In this document: positions 9,545 to 18,995 of the stretch, one piece after another
How the letters are laid out: each line of letters begins with the position of its first letter
Position numbering within the stretch: the first letter of the stretch is position 1
Made by a program: the position numbers and the translations under genes
NCBI GenBank assembly: GCA_964445525.1
Contig: CAYULA010000008.1
Span: forward strand, 1 to 64,000
Direction: 5' to 3'
DNA: 64,000 nucleotides
From: Penumbrarchaeum sp964445525
GTDB lineage: Archaea; Thermoplasmatota; Penumbrarchaeia; Penumbrarchaeales; Penumbrarchaeaceae
The notes under the pieces: model-generated
What the model saw: only the letters and a program-made list of their open reading frames with translations
What the model was told of the DNA's origin: nothing
Database searches by the model: none

Positions 9545-10654
9545 TTATAAAATGTTCAGCTCCTTGAGCTTCTCGGGAAGATATGTGTCGGTCACATAGT
9601 CCAGACCGTATTTGGCCAGTGCCTGCTGTTCCGATTTCTTCTTGATCTTGAGCTGGAGTTTTATCTCGGATTTCCAGGCATCCGATGCGAACCTGGGATC
9701 GGACAGTTCGGATTTCAGTGCATTCACGTCCTGATCCGTGAGCTTGTCGGAGGGAAGCTCGTAGTTGATTATGTCGGAAGGGGTTATCCCGAGATATACG
9801 GATTCCGGGGTGGCCAGGTATTCGGATATGTGTGCGGTCTTGATAGCACCGTATGCGATCGATGCGAATATCCGATACGACCAGGGATCACCATCGGTGA
9901 AGACCACAACGGGAAGTTTGGATTGCTGATGAAGCCTCTTGATGAACCTCCTTGTGGATCTGGCCGGCTGCCCTTTCAAATGCACCAGAATGGCATCGTG
10001 GCTCTCGTCGAATCCGTTCTCGGCCAGCCTGTCGAACATACCGCCGGTCTCTATTGCAATGATGAACTTTGCATTGACGTTCTTGAACCTCAACTTCTCC
10101 TTCTCGACGTTGTAGGGTATCCCGTAACCGGAATCTCCCACATCATCCTTGCAGTTTATTCTCTTCTTCTCTCCTTTGCGATTAGTCTCTTCGATGGTTA
10201 TGTCCCCTATAACCCTGGCCCCGTCTTCCTCGGGCCTGAGCTTGAAATCTTCCCTGAGACACTGGGTTATTATCTCCAGGTCCTCCGCCAGCCGGTTGGA
10301 GTCGTCCTGGGAAGGAAACTTCCCCCTCTCCCAACCCTCGGAGATATAGTACATCTCCCTAAGTGTCGAAGATTTTCCTATCCTTATCATCTCGTCAATG
10401 AAATCCACGGTATAGAGGGACCTCAGAATGCTTGTTGCCCCTCCAAGGTCCTTGGCGCTCCTCTTTACCTTATCATTTCCGTACTTCCACACCTTGAGGT
10501 CCTTTGAGAGCACGATATTGGATTTGGTCCTGGAGGAAACCTCGAGGTGGGGAACCTCCTGGTTCTTCAACTGCCCGTAGACGTATTCGGCGATCTTCTT
10601 GAGCCTGATCCTGGCCTCCCTGGTTCCCTTTGTCTGCTTGGTAGCTGCCATCAT
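9545..10654 (-). CDS. top6A: DNA topoisomerase VI subunit A
   Basis: A 369-aa Spo11-type subunit that cuts both DNA strands. The winged-helix (5Y-CAP) domain carries the active tyrosine in REMYYISEGW (Tyr102/103). The Toprim domain shows the acidic residues in IIAIETGGMFDRLAENGF (about residue 200) and in VVVFTDGDPWSYRIF (DGD, about residue 255), which bind magnesium. Length and motif order are normal. It starts seven bases after the top6B stop, with a gaggtgg Shine-Dalgarno overlapping that stop, so the two subunits are translationally linked. A second ATG follows immediately and could serve instead. Confidence 0.96.
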   Translation of the reverse strand: MMAATKQTKGTREARIRLKKIAEYVYGQLKNQEVPHLEVSSRTKSNIVLSKDLKVWKYGNDKVKRSAKDLGGATSILRSLYTVDFIDEMIRIGKSSTLREMYYISEGWERGKFPSQDDSNRLAEDLEIITQCLREDFKLRPEEDGARVIGDITIEETNRKGEKKRINCKDDVGDSGYGIPYNVEKEKLRFKNVNAKFIIAIETGGMFDRLAENGFDESHDAILVHLKGQPARSTRRFIKRLHQQSKLPVVVFTDGDPWSYRIFASIAYGAIKTAHISEYLATPESVYLGITPSDIINYELPSDKLTDQDVNALKSELSDPRFASDAWKSEIKLQLKIKKKSEQQALAKYGLDYVTDTYLPEKLKELNIL

Positions 10655-10660
10655 TCCACC

Positions 10661-12532
10661 TCAGAACGGTTCCGCCCCTATCACCTCTCCGGGCAATTTG
10701 GAGTAAAATACCTCCACCTCGTCGTAGTCATCCTTGTCAAGCCCCAGAAGAGAGAATCCCAGTCGAATTGACCTTGCAGGGGGCACCGGGCCGATCTCCC
10801 ATTCTATCAATCCTTTCTTCAGCCTGTGATCGGGGTAGATGCCCTGTATCAAGGCATCGGGCACCTTGACATAGAGCTTCATGCTCCTCTCCTTCTGGGT
10901 GTAATTCTGGTACTTGATCGTAACTTCGGTAACCTTCTCCCTGGAATCCCCGTCACCCTTCTCATGATAGACAACCCCCGAGTCGATAACGTGAACGTTC
11001 ATGATCTTGGTGATTATGGGATCCAGCGGAGGTTCCGGTAATTTCAGTATCGATGAGCTCTTCTTGGAGATCTCGGGAAGAATGTCCCTTATTATGTCAT
11101 ACTTCTCCGAGACCTTCTTCAATTTCTTCTTCTTGTTGATATGCGCCCTGACCCTTCTTCCGCAGTCCATGAGAGCCCTTCCGATCTCATCGAGTATCTC
11201 ATCCACATCTGCTATGGCTTCCTTGGACTCGGAGGTGAACGGCGCATTCGTGGAGGCGATGTGGACAAGTATGGCGGCAGGACCCACGGGAATGCCCTTG
11301 CCCCCCCTCTGTTCCAGGCCGTAGGGACGCCAGTTGATCCTCTCTATGGCGTGAGTCATCGCACAGCCTCCCTGCTGGTATAGAAGCGGAACCCTGTTGG
11401 CAAATCTCAAGACCTTCACAGGTTCCCCGGTAGGAAGGTCTCCACCGTAAACTATTCCCGCCTCTACCTGGAAGGGTGTACCACGGAATACCTTGGGATC
11501 CCTGGTCACTGTGTAGGCGAACTTGGAATCTATCTCCTTTCTCAGACCCTTCCTGATCAGCATGTCTCCTATCGGGGAGAGACAATCAGTCGGGGGAGCC
11601 ATGAAATTTGTAACCTGTATCTTGTCGTAGAGGTTCTGAATGTCATCCAGTGAAAGATATTTGGGATGCCGTTTCTCATCAAGTCCGGCCTTCTCAAGTA
11701 CCTCCCTCGCGCCTCTCGGAGAAACCCTGGTGAACTCATTTGTGAGGAAGGAGGTCATCTTCCTTGCCTCGGTGTATTTGAGCATGCTCTTCAAAACACC
11801 CATTTCTATACCGTGGGGGTGGGGTTTGGATTCCTTGGGAGCCTCGGGAAGTATCTCGACAACCCTCTGGAACCTGGTGACCTCGCCATCCGGCTCCTCG
11901 AAGGTAATCCCAACATGGGGATTGACGATAGCGGTAGCCCTGAGATATTCAATAACGGATTGCTTCTTGTTCTTCTGGTATCGTCCCTCCATCTCCACGG
12001 ATATCTCGGTACCATGGGGATAATCCCAAAGCATGACATCGCTGTTTTCAATCTGAGGTCTGTTGGTTTTGGTATTGATATGGACCTCTATCTGATGGCA
12101 GGGGTGGTCCTCTCCTATCCTGGAAGTTATCCTTGCCGCCTTGCCGGTTGTGAGCTGGGAATAGAGAACCACGGAGGATATTCCGATCCCCTGCTGTCCT
12201 CTGGACTGCCTTATTGCGTGAAACCTCGATCCGTAAAGAAGCCTCCCGAAAACATTCGGGATCTGTTTTTTCACGATTCCCGGTCCGTTGTCCCTGACCG
12301 TCATTATGTAGCGGTCCTTGTCGTTCACCTTCTCCAGTTTCACGAAAACAGTGGGCAGGATGCCCGCTTCCTCGCAGGCGTCAAGGGAATTGTCCACTGC
12401 CTCCTTCACCGAAACCAGAAGTGCCTTGGAGGGATTGTCGAAACCCAGTATCTGCCTGTTCTTTGCGAAGAAATCCGATATGGAGATCTCCTTCTGGCTC
12501 TTTGCCATCTTCTCTGCGTAGGGAACTGCCAT
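10661..12532 (-). CDS. top6B: DNA topoisomerase VI subunit B
   Basis: A 623-aa ATPase subunit that dimerises on ATP and gates the DNA passage done by Top6A. The GHKL (Bergerat) fold is clear. VKEAVDNSLDACEEAG holds the magnesium-binding Asn. DNGPGI follows at about residue 83, then GSRFHAIRQSRGQQGIG, the glycine-rich ATP lid. A helix-two-turn-helix region and the transducer domain follow, and the C-terminal segment has an Ig-like look (VTEVTIKYQNYTQKERSM). It precedes top6A in an operon. A TATA-like box at 12571-12580 and gggggt before the ATG support this start. Confidence 0.96.
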   Translation of the reverse strand: MAVPYAEKMAKSQKEISISDFFAKNRQILGFDNPSKALLVSVKEAVDNSLDACEEAGILPTVFVKLEKVNDKDRYIMTVRDNGPGIVKKQIPNVFGRLLYGSRFHAIRQSRGQQGIGISSVVLYSQLTTGKAARITSRIGEDHPCHQIEVHINTKTNRPQIENSDVMLWDYPHGTEISVEMEGRYQKNKKQSVIEYLRATAIVNPHVGITFEEPDGEVTRFQRVVEILPEAPKESKPHPHGIEMGVLKSMLKYTEARKMTSFLTNEFTRVSPRGAREVLEKAGLDEKRHPKYLSLDDIQNLYDKIQVTNFMAPPTDCLSPIGDMLIRKGLRKEIDSKFAYTVTRDPKVFRGTPFQVEAGIVYGGDLPTGEPVKVLRFANRVPLLYQQGGCAMTHAIERINWRPYGLEQRGGKGIPVGPAAILVHIASTNAPFTSESKEAIADVDEILDEIGRALMDCGRRVRAHINKKKKLKKVSEKYDIIRDILPEISKKSSSILKLPEPPLDPIITKIMNVHVIDSGVVYHEKGDGDSREKVTEVTIKYQNYTQKERSMKLYVKVPDALIQGIYPDHRLKKGLIEWEIGPVPPARSIRLGFSLLGLDKDDYDEVEVFYSKLPGEVIGAEPF

Positions 12533-12570
12533 TAGCTACCCCCGGTCAAGAATGCAGAGTAATAAACAGG

Positions 12571-12580
12571 CGTTATAAAT
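12571..12580 (-). promoter_or_regulatory. TATA-like box for the top6B-top6A(-dphB) operon
   Basis: Read on the minus strand this is atttataacg, 39-48 bases ahead of the top6B ATG. That implies a leader of roughly 15-20 bases, long enough to hold the gggggt ribosome site. Confidence 0.45.
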
Positions 12581-12607
12581 GAATAGGGAGGGGTCGGTGA
12601 AAGAAAC

Positions 12608-14101
12608 TCAATCCTTCTTCTTGAAGAACAGATAAAGGAATATGGCGGCGATCAAAAGCGGCAGCAGGGTCATCATCATTCCAAAGGATCCGTACTGGAA
12701 AACCTCCATGAGAGTGGGATCGTCATTCAGATATCCCCTGTCAAGGACGAGAATCACGAAATTGCCAAGGGCATCCGCAAGGCCGATGCAGGCAAATACC
12801 AGAAAGAGCAGGTTCATCAACCTGCTCATGTCCTCCGAGACCTCGCGCTGCCGGGTGTCTATGAAGGTCCTGAGGACCTCTATGGTGGATGAGAGAATAT
12901 CCCTCGAATGGGACAACTCCTCCAGAAGGGTGAGAAGGTCCCTCCTGTCCTTTTCCATCTGCTTGATGGTAATCTCACCAAGAGTATACCCGACTCCTTC
13001 AAGGGAAAGGTCCTCCGATCCCAGGGACAGACTGTTCGTGGTATCCCTGGTCCTCTGGTCCATCTCCAGGAGCAGGGAGGTATTCCTCATTATCTCGTGC
13101 TCCACCTCCGATACCAGGGAAAACCTCACTGAGGCTGTTGTAAGAAGCTCCTTCTCTTTCTGGAAGGATTCCCTGGCCAGGAAATCCTTCTCCTTTTTTT
13201 TCTTCTTTTTTCGATCATCCTTTGGAATGTACAGTTTCATGTGCTCGTTTATGTCGTTCTGGAGCTGGTAGATATCGTCCTTGAGGCTCTTGCCTCTGCC
13301 GCCCACCTTATTGAGTTCTCCCTGCTTCATGTCCAGGAACTGGGATTGAATGAGGAAGAGTTCCAGAAGCTTGGATTTCATCGCAAGCAGGTTTATGAGG
13401 TAATTCTGCCTGGTCTGATAGAGTCTCTTTTCGGGTCCCTCACCACCGCCGTACGGAGTGGAGCCGGCTATATTGATGGGGCCCTCGCCGTAACCTTGGG
13501 AGGTGGAAATGTCGGATATGTTTATCTCCATAACCATGTCCTTTGGAAAATTCGATTCCGATGTTTGACCTGACCTTCCCAGCATATAGAGAGACGCGCC
13601 AACCTTTCCGTGTTTGATGGAATTAACCATCACTTCTCCCTTTCCGAGGAGTATCCTGTTGAGATAGGAGATATTGGTCTGGAGGATCTCCGGCTGATCC
13701 GCCTTTCTATCCTTGTAGAGGAATGTCATATCGGAATAGGTCTTGAGCCAGACATTGTCCCTTGAGCCGTTGGTGAACAATTTGTAGTTGTGAGGATGGC
13801 ATCCGGGCATTCCGAACTTGCCTATCTTGTCCATCACCTTTCTGGATATGGTGGAAACCTCATCGTATCTCATTTTCAGGTACTCTGGCGAAACTTCGGT
13901 GAAATCCTTGCTGGAGGGAGAGGCATCCTTCATCAGCTCAATTATCGCCCAGCCGGATTTGAATGATATATCCATCTTGGTATCGCCCATGCGTGGGGCC
14001 TGCTCCCTGATCACTGAAAGGAGCTTCTTCTCCGATTCCGGAACAACCTTCAGAAGTATTATGGAATATATCTTCGAATCATAGAGCAGAACCGATCTCA
14101 A
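12608..14101 (-). CDS. Coiled-coil membrane protein of unknown function
   Basis: A 497-aa protein I do not recognise. The N-terminal 210 residues look globular with mixed alpha/beta content. A Gly-rich linker follows, then a helical, charged region from about 230 to 420 (KKKKKKEKDF, then long runs suited to coiled coil). Two membrane helices come at about 430-450 and 470-492, and the tail is basic (FFKKKD). The plan (cytoplasmic domain, long helix, paired C-terminal helices) recalls CorA-type proteins, but the GMN signature between the helices is absent, so I do not call it a transporter. The start codon is TTG, supported by ggggttgatc just upstream. Its end lies 75 bases from top6B on the same strand. 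Confidence 0.75.
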   Translation of the reverse strand: MRSVLLYDSKIYSIILLKVVPESEKKLLSVIREQAPRMGDTKMDISFKSGWAIIELMKDASPSSKDFTEVSPEYLKMRYDEVSTISRKVMDKIGKFGMPGCHPHNYKLFTNGSRDNVWLKTYSDMTFLYKDRKADQPEILQTNISYLNRILLGKGEVMVNSIKHGKVGASLYMLGRSGQTSESNFPKDMVMEINISDISTSQGYGEGPINIAGSTPYGGGEGPEKRLYQTRQNYLINLLAMKSKLLELFLIQSQFLDMKQGELNKVGGRGKSLKDDIYQLQNDINEHMKLYIPKDDRKKKKKKEKDFLARESFQKEKELLTTASVRFSLVSEVEHEIMRNTSLLLEMDQRTRDTTNSLSLGSEDLSLEGVGYTLGEITIKQMEKDRRDLLTLLEELSHSRDILSSTIEVLRTFIDTRQREVSEDMSRLMNLLFLVFACIGLADALGNFVILVLDRGYLNDDPTLMEVFQYGSFGMMMTLLPLLIAAIFLYLFFKKKD

Positions 14102-14113
14102 ATAGGATCAACC

Positions 14114-14137
14114 CCGGGATCATCATTCGATCCCCGG
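14114..14137 (-). promoter_or_regulatory. Hairpin in the short leader of the coiled-coil membrane protein gene
   Basis: ccgggatc and gatccccgg form an imperfect stem with one bulged C and a seven-base loop. It lies between a TATA-like stretch (14159-14168, minus strand) and the TTG start. Confidence 0.3.
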
Positions 14138-14174
14138 TGAAGTATTTGAAAAAAGATACTTAAATAAATCTAGC

Positions 14175-14193
14175 TAAAAATAAAAAAAAGAAA
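14175..14193 (-). terminator. T-rich terminator after the radical SAM gene
   Basis: On the minus strand, eight T, an A and five T follow the gene end within 35 bases. A long T-run is the main archaeal terminator signal. Confidence 0.55.
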
Positions 14194-14205
14194 TTTACAA
14201 TATCT

Positions 14206-15072
14206 TCAACCGATTGCACAGCAGTTATCATGACTCGTGGTTTTCCAACCTTCTTTTTTGATATTTCCCAAAGTTTTCCGGGAAGGTAGTACGATTCCGT
14301 TGAAACCGATCTTGAGGATCTCCGATTCCATATCGGACATCCCCTTCGGCCTCATACAACCGAGAATCAAATCGCCCTCTATCTTTACCCTCATGTATCT
14401 GGCAATTGAGAGCAATTCGGATCTATCCATTGGTTGGACATCTTCCATCCCTGTTCCTTTTGTTGGAATTAGGGTTATCAGGACGGCCCTATCCGGTTCG
14501 AATCCGGATACTATATCTATCGCACGCTTTTCCCCTCTCTCCTTCCCAAAATGAAATCCGGCAAGGATGTGAGGTACAACATTGAGTCCCGAATCCAGTA
14601 AGGTTTCATATGATCTGGTATAATCTTCCACTTTCTTTTGAAGTTTCAATACCTCCCTGATAGTGGAGTCATCCCCGAGAACATCGAATGAGATGGCATC
14701 CACTCCGGAAGAAGCGATCAAGGAAGCCGTTTCCTTCCCCACAAGACCTGTGTGCATGTTTATAAGAAGTCCCGTTTCATCCTTCAATCTCCTTACCTGG
14801 TCCAGGATTCCGCGGTCGATCGGAACCGCACCTTCGGGGGTGCACCCTCCGGAGACGAGCAAACCTACCCCTCCTTTTTTCCATAGAGACATACCGAATC
14901 CGTAGAGGGATTGATCACCTTCAACATCCATCATTGAACTCAGGTATCTGCCGTTGCAGTGGGCGCATGATCTGAAACATCGGCTGCCGGTTACCGAGAC
15001 GGATGGAAATGATCTGCCGGGATAGTATACATCTACGATTCGCTTCAAGCGGTTGAATATCGACAGCCTCAA
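14206..15072 (-). CDS. Radical SAM protein, biotin-synthase-related (possibly lipoyl-synthase-like)
   Basis: A 288-aa radical SAM enzyme. FPSVSVTGSRCFRSCAHCNG holds the CX3CX2C cysteines that bind the 4Fe-4S cluster (about residues 31-38), and LLVSGGCTPEG is a SAM-contact region. The sequence pattern fits the archaeal family described as homologous to biotin synthase (COG1856 type), to which I believe one subunit of the archaeal two-part lipoyl synthase (LipS1/LipS2) belongs. I cannot tell from sequence alone whether this is that enzyme. No second radical SAM gene or lipoyl-protein gene is nearby. The C-terminus ends in a Cys pair (NCCAIG), a possible extra metal ligand. The start is a TTG; the next ATG would remove the cluster motif. 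Confidence 0.75.
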   Translation of the reverse strand: MRLSIFNRLKRIVDVYYPGRSFPSVSVTGSRCFRSCAHCNGRYLSSMMDVEGDQSLYGFGMSLWKKGGVGLLVSGGCTPEGAVPIDRGILDQVRRLKDETGLLINMHTGLVGKETASLIASSGVDAISFDVLGDDSTIREVLKLQKKVEDYTRSYETLLDSGLNVVPHILAGFHFGKERGEKRAIDIVSGFEPDRAVLITLIPTKGTGMEDVQPMDRSELLSIARYMRVKIEGDLILGCMRPKGMSDMESEILKIGFNGIVLPSRKTLGNIKKEGWKTTSHDNCCAIG

Positions 15073-15167
15073 TAATCAATTTTGGGTGCTCTGGGAGGTT
15101 ATGAATTACAAATAACTTAAATTAAATGAGCCATCATCAAGTACGGGGTGGTCTATTGACAGGAAGA

Positions 15168-18100
15168 ATGCACTCAAAAGTGGCCATGGCTTTCATTTCA
15201 GTCCTGGTAATGGCCCTCTCTTCCTTCGCCGGGTTATCAATTCTCGGAGACTCCAGCAACGAGATGGAGGTCCTGGCCCTGCAAAGCGTCGATCCCATTA
15301 GGATCGAGAGCAACACGGAACTCTATTATCATTCCCAGGTGGACTCGGGAAGCGGAACCGCTGTGGACCCATTCGTGATATCCGACATTCAGATAGACTG
15401 CCGCAGTTCCGGGGAGACCGGGATCTACCTCAGGAACACCACCTATCATCTGGAGATCAAAAATGTAACAATTTTCGCATCATCCAGCTCACCTGCGATA
15501 TACCTCAGGGCGTATTATTCAGGCGGCTATCATTCCATGAATCTGGAGCTCAAAAATATAACCATAATAGGAGGCGGGACCCAACTCTACATGTATGTTC
15601 CCATAAGGGTCTACATCACCGAATGCAACTTCTCGAATCCTTCCGGCAGCGGCCACCTCATAAATGCCTACTACGGGTATTATGTGGACATACACAACAA
15701 TACCTTCAACTCACCCGGAATGAACATCTATCTTGACAGGACCTACTACGTTGATTTCACCAGGAACAGTGGAACAATACAATATTACAGTCAGAACAGG
15801 TACCGTTACTCGGATATCTCCAACAACACCTTCAATGCAAGAAATTTCTATCTCTACTCTGGCTATTTTTCCGATTTTCAGGGAAATGTTCTCAACGGAA
15901 CATCATCCGATCATACACTGTGCTATCTGAACGACTGCAATCGGATCAAGATAGCAAACAACACCTTCATGAGAGGCAAGGACGGGATATATGTCCAGCA
16001 TCCCAATACCTACGACCCGGTGAGAACCGGTTACGAATCATGGTCCTCGCTTACCTTCGAATACAATATCTTCAACGGTAGCGGAGGCAGAGGTATCTAT
16101 TTTCACTGGGCAACGAATCATCCTTCGATTGCATACATGGACATCCATCACAACCGATTCATCGGATGTTCGGACTATGCGATAGAGCTGAATTCGGGAG
16201 GATCCCCAACCAGCATGGTTTACAGAAATATTTTCATGTACAATCACGGGTCCGGAGAATCGTATTCGGGTTTGAGCCAACAGGCGAGAGACGGCTGGTC
16301 CCAGTTCAGATGGAGCAAGAACAATGTGGGTAATTACTGGCTTGATTGGGACAACGAGGACCAAAACAGCGACGGATTCTCCGATGAGAGCGATTACAAG
16401 CTCTCCTCAAACAACGGACAGACCGATCCCAATCCCGTTTCAAACATGTATTTCGATTTCGGACAGCCGTACCTCAATGTGCTGACACCATCAACAAGGT
16501 TCCTCGATGAAAGGTACGTCAATTTCACATGGGAAGCCTATGACAATGAAACGGGCCTTGAGATGGTCCAGATAAGAAAGAATATGGGCAAATGGATCAA
16601 TATAACCGGAAGGGACCATCACGGGTTGTACCTCACAAACGGTCAGTTTTCGATTGACATGAGAGCCGTTGACATGGGCGGATTGAAGAAGGCTACCTCA
16701 TTGAATCTGGTTATTCAAAACGGTAGAGAACCGGTAAGTATAATTTCACCAAAGGAAGGAGATTTCCACGGAAGAGGGGTGGTGGAGGTCAGCTGGTCCG
16801 TAGAGGAGGGATTCGTTCCGCTGTCACTTTCCTGCAAAATAGATGATGGTGATTGGGTCCAGAGGGATCCCTTCGAGGACCATTCCCTTGACCTTTCCGA
16901 TGGAATACACACCTACCAAATGAGGTTCTCGGATCATTACGGCAATAATATTACCAGAACCATTACCTTCACGGTGGACACCCGTTCCCCGGTTCTCGAG
17001 ATACTCTATCCTGTGGATTCGTCGGTCATATCCAACAGGCTGGTGAATTTCAGATGGGTCAGCGAGGACCTCACGGAAATAAAGTGGACCAATGTAACCA
17101 TAGACGGAGAGATATTCACAGGCATAGAGGGAGAATCGTTCTCTTCATTCCTGGATATGAGGTGGCACTCCTTTTCCGTGGAGGTTTGCGATATGGCGGG
17201 CAACCGCGCCTCCGATTCCATAGCCTTCAGGATCTCGCAGAATACTTCACTCCATATTACAGCACCTAGACTTAAACTTCCATCCAGACAGACCTCTTTT
17301 CTGGTGGAATGGGAATATCTCACATCACTTGAAATCGATAGTATAGTGATGATTCTGGATGAGAATGACCCTCTATCATTATCCGAAGACACCCTTTCCT
17401 ATCAGGTAGCCTTCAGCGAGGACGGGGTTCATACAATAAGTATAGAGGCAAAGGACCCGTCGGGAAATCTCTTCTCGGATTCCGTCGAGGTCATAGTTGA
17501 CAGAACAGCTCCATCGGTAGGTTTCATAGGAATAGAGAACGGGGCGCTTTTCAATGTGACAAAGGTTTCTGTGCAGTGGGGTGCTTTCGAGGAGCGGGGC
17601 ATATCCGGATACGACCTATTCGTGGATGATCAGCAGAAAATGAACGGAGGACAGGAAACGGAGAGGACGCTGGACCTGACGGAGGGCGATCATACAATAA
17701 GGATAATTGCCCACGACCTGGCCGGTAATTCAGACCAGGAACAGATTGATGTGGTTGTGGATATCACCAGACCAACCCTGGAGCTGGTCTCACCTCAAGA
17801 GGATGTGCTGACCGATTCTTATCTGAGATTCGAATGGGAGGGAACGGACCTATACGGTCTGGATCATTACAACTACACTGTTGACGGGAAGGGACCTTTC
17901 GAGCTTGGATTATCACAATCAAGGGAGATACAGCTGGAAGAAGGACAGCACCTGTTCATTCTAAATTGCATGGATCGCGCCGGCAACACGAGGACCCTGA
18001 AAAAGAGCTTCAAGGTTGATCTGAACCCTCCGGAAGTGGAGATCTCAAATTTTGACGGGGAGCATCTCAACGAATGGCCCGGTCTGGTGGAATGGAGTGT

Positions 18101-18995
18101 GATAGAATCCATGGGCATCGCCACCATCACCCTCGAAATTGACGGTGTTAACTCATCGCTTTCCAATGATTCCAGATATCAGATGACGGACCTCGATGAT
18201 GGCCCCCATGAAATTACCGTTACAGTGACGGACATCGGAGGATGGTCCGCCTCCGACACCGCTTCGTTCATTCTGGACAGGAAGGATCCCGAGGTCATTC
18301 CCGGCGAGGTATCGGTTGAAGGAAATTCGGTCATACTTCACTGGTCCATGGAAGAAAACGGTGAGAGCATCCGGATCACATCCTCCATGGACGGGGTTGA
18401 AACCCTGGCACGGCACGATACCGACGCAGGCACCACGACATTCAGAGAGGTGCCGGAGGGGGAACATGATGTTAACATCACTTTCATCGACAGAGCGGGA
18501 AACAGCAAGGTGTTGACATTCGAATTCGAGGTGAAGGACGGAAGAAAAGAGGAAAGAGAACAAGAAGGCGGGGGTTCATTAGTCTGGATCCTTCTGATCC
18601 TGATAGTGATCGTTGTTGTGGTGATTGTATCCTTCCTGATTCTGAGAAAAAAGAAACAATCGCCTCAGGTGGAGGACAAAGAGAGTAAGACCATTTCCAG
18701 GAAACCTGATAAGATCTCCATAGGCCCCATTCCTGCCCGAAGAGAGACATCGCACGGTCCTCCTCCTAAAAAAGAGCCTGCGCCAGCGCCCTCTTCTCCA
18801 AGGAGTTTTCAACCTCCTGCAATAGATGATTCCTATATCCGTCCCGAAAAGAAAAAGAGGCCCCAGATAAAGAGAAGCACGCCCTCGAAAGTACCTCCTC
18901 CCGAGAAGAAACCATTATCCGTTGAAGAGGATATTATCGAGGATTGGTCCGACACGGAGGAATTCGAGGAACTTGAGGAGCTGGAGGAGATCTGA
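15168..18995 (+). CDS. Large surface protein: beta-helix, Ig-like repeats, membrane helix, Pro/Glu-rich cytoplasmic tail
   Basis: About 1275 aa. A signal peptide (MHSKVAMAFISVLVMALSS) leads into a parallel beta-helix of about 330 residues with repeats such as DISNNTFN. The helix closes with a NosD-like NVGNYWLDWDNEDQNSDG segment. About seven Ig-like repeats of some 85 residues follow (FxVD...P.V....P..G..., ending DLAGN). One membrane helix (VWILLILIVIVVVVIVSFL) comes next, then a cytoplasmic tail of about 110 residues rich in Lys and Pro that ends very acidic (EEFEELEELEEI). Such a long inner tail is unusual among the surface proteins here. An ATG at 15126 is in frame, but a TATA-like stretch at 15111-15123 would place transcription start after it, so I prefer 15168. 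Its stop overlaps the phosphatase start. Confidence 0.82.
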   Translation: MHSKVAMAFISVLVMALSSFAGLSILGDSSNEMEVLALQSVDPIRIESNTELYYHSQVDSGSGTAVDPFVISDIQIDCRSSGETGIYLRNTTYHLEIKNVTIFASSSSPAIYLRAYYSGGYHSMNLELKNITIIGGGTQLYMYVPIRVYITECNFSNPSGSGHLINAYYGYYVDIHNNTFNSPGMNIYLDRTYYVDFTRNSGTIQYYSQNRYRYSDISNNTFNARNFYLYSGYFSDFQGNVLNGTSSDHTLCYLNDCNRIKIANNTFMRGKDGIYVQHPNTYDPVRTGYESWSSLTFEYNIFNGSGGRGIYFHWATNHPSIAYMDIHHNRFIGCSDYAIELNSGGSPTSMVYRNIFMYNHGSGESYSGLSQQARDGWSQFRWSKNNVGNYWLDWDNEDQNSDGFSDESDYKLSSNNGQTDPNPVSNMYFDFGQPYLNVLTPSTRFLDERYVNFTWEAYDNETGLEMVQIRKNMGKWINITGRDHHGLYLTNGQFSIDMRAVDMGGLKKATSLNLVIQNGREPVSIISPKEGDFHGRGVVEVSWSVEEGFVPLSLSCKIDDGDWVQRDPFEDHSLDLSDGIHTYQMRFSDHYGNNITRTITFTVDTRSPVLEILYPVDSSVISNRLVNFRWVSEDLTEIKWTNVTIDGEIFTGIEGESFSSFLDMRWHSFSVEVCDMAGNRASDSIAFRISQNTSLHITAPRLKLPSRQTSFLVEWEYLTSLEIDSIVMILDENDPLSLSEDTLSYQVAFSEDGVHTISIEAKDPSGNLFSDSVEVIVDRTAPSVGFIGIENGALFNVTKVSVQWGAFEERGISGYDLFVDDQQKMNGGQETERTLDLTEGDHTIRIIAHDLAGNSDQEQIDVVVDITRPTLELVSPQEDVLTDSYLRFEWEGTDLYGLDHYNYTVDGKGPFELGLSQSREIQLEEGQHLFILNCMDRAGNTRTLKKSFKVDLNPPEVEISNFDGEHLNEWPGLVEWSVIESMGIATITLEIDGVNSSLSNDSRYQMTDLDDGPHEITVTVTDIGGWSASDTASFILDRKDPEVIPGEVSVEGNSVILHWSMEENGESIRITSSMDGVETLARHDTDAGTTTFREVPEGEHDVNITFIDRAGNSKVLTFEFEVKDGRKEEREQEGGGSLVWILLILIVIVVVVIVSFLILRKKKQSPQVEDKESKTISRKPDKISIGPIPARRETSHGPPPKKEPAPAPSSPRSFQPPAIDDSYIRPEKKKRPQIKRSTPSKVPPPEKKPLSVEEDIIEDWSDTEEFEELEELEEI

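Noticed and set aside
9830..10507. Long open frame opposite top6A, and similar long frames opposite top6B, Hef and the giant membrane protein
   Set aside because: These are antisense shadows of well-identified genes and have no domain or start signal of their own.
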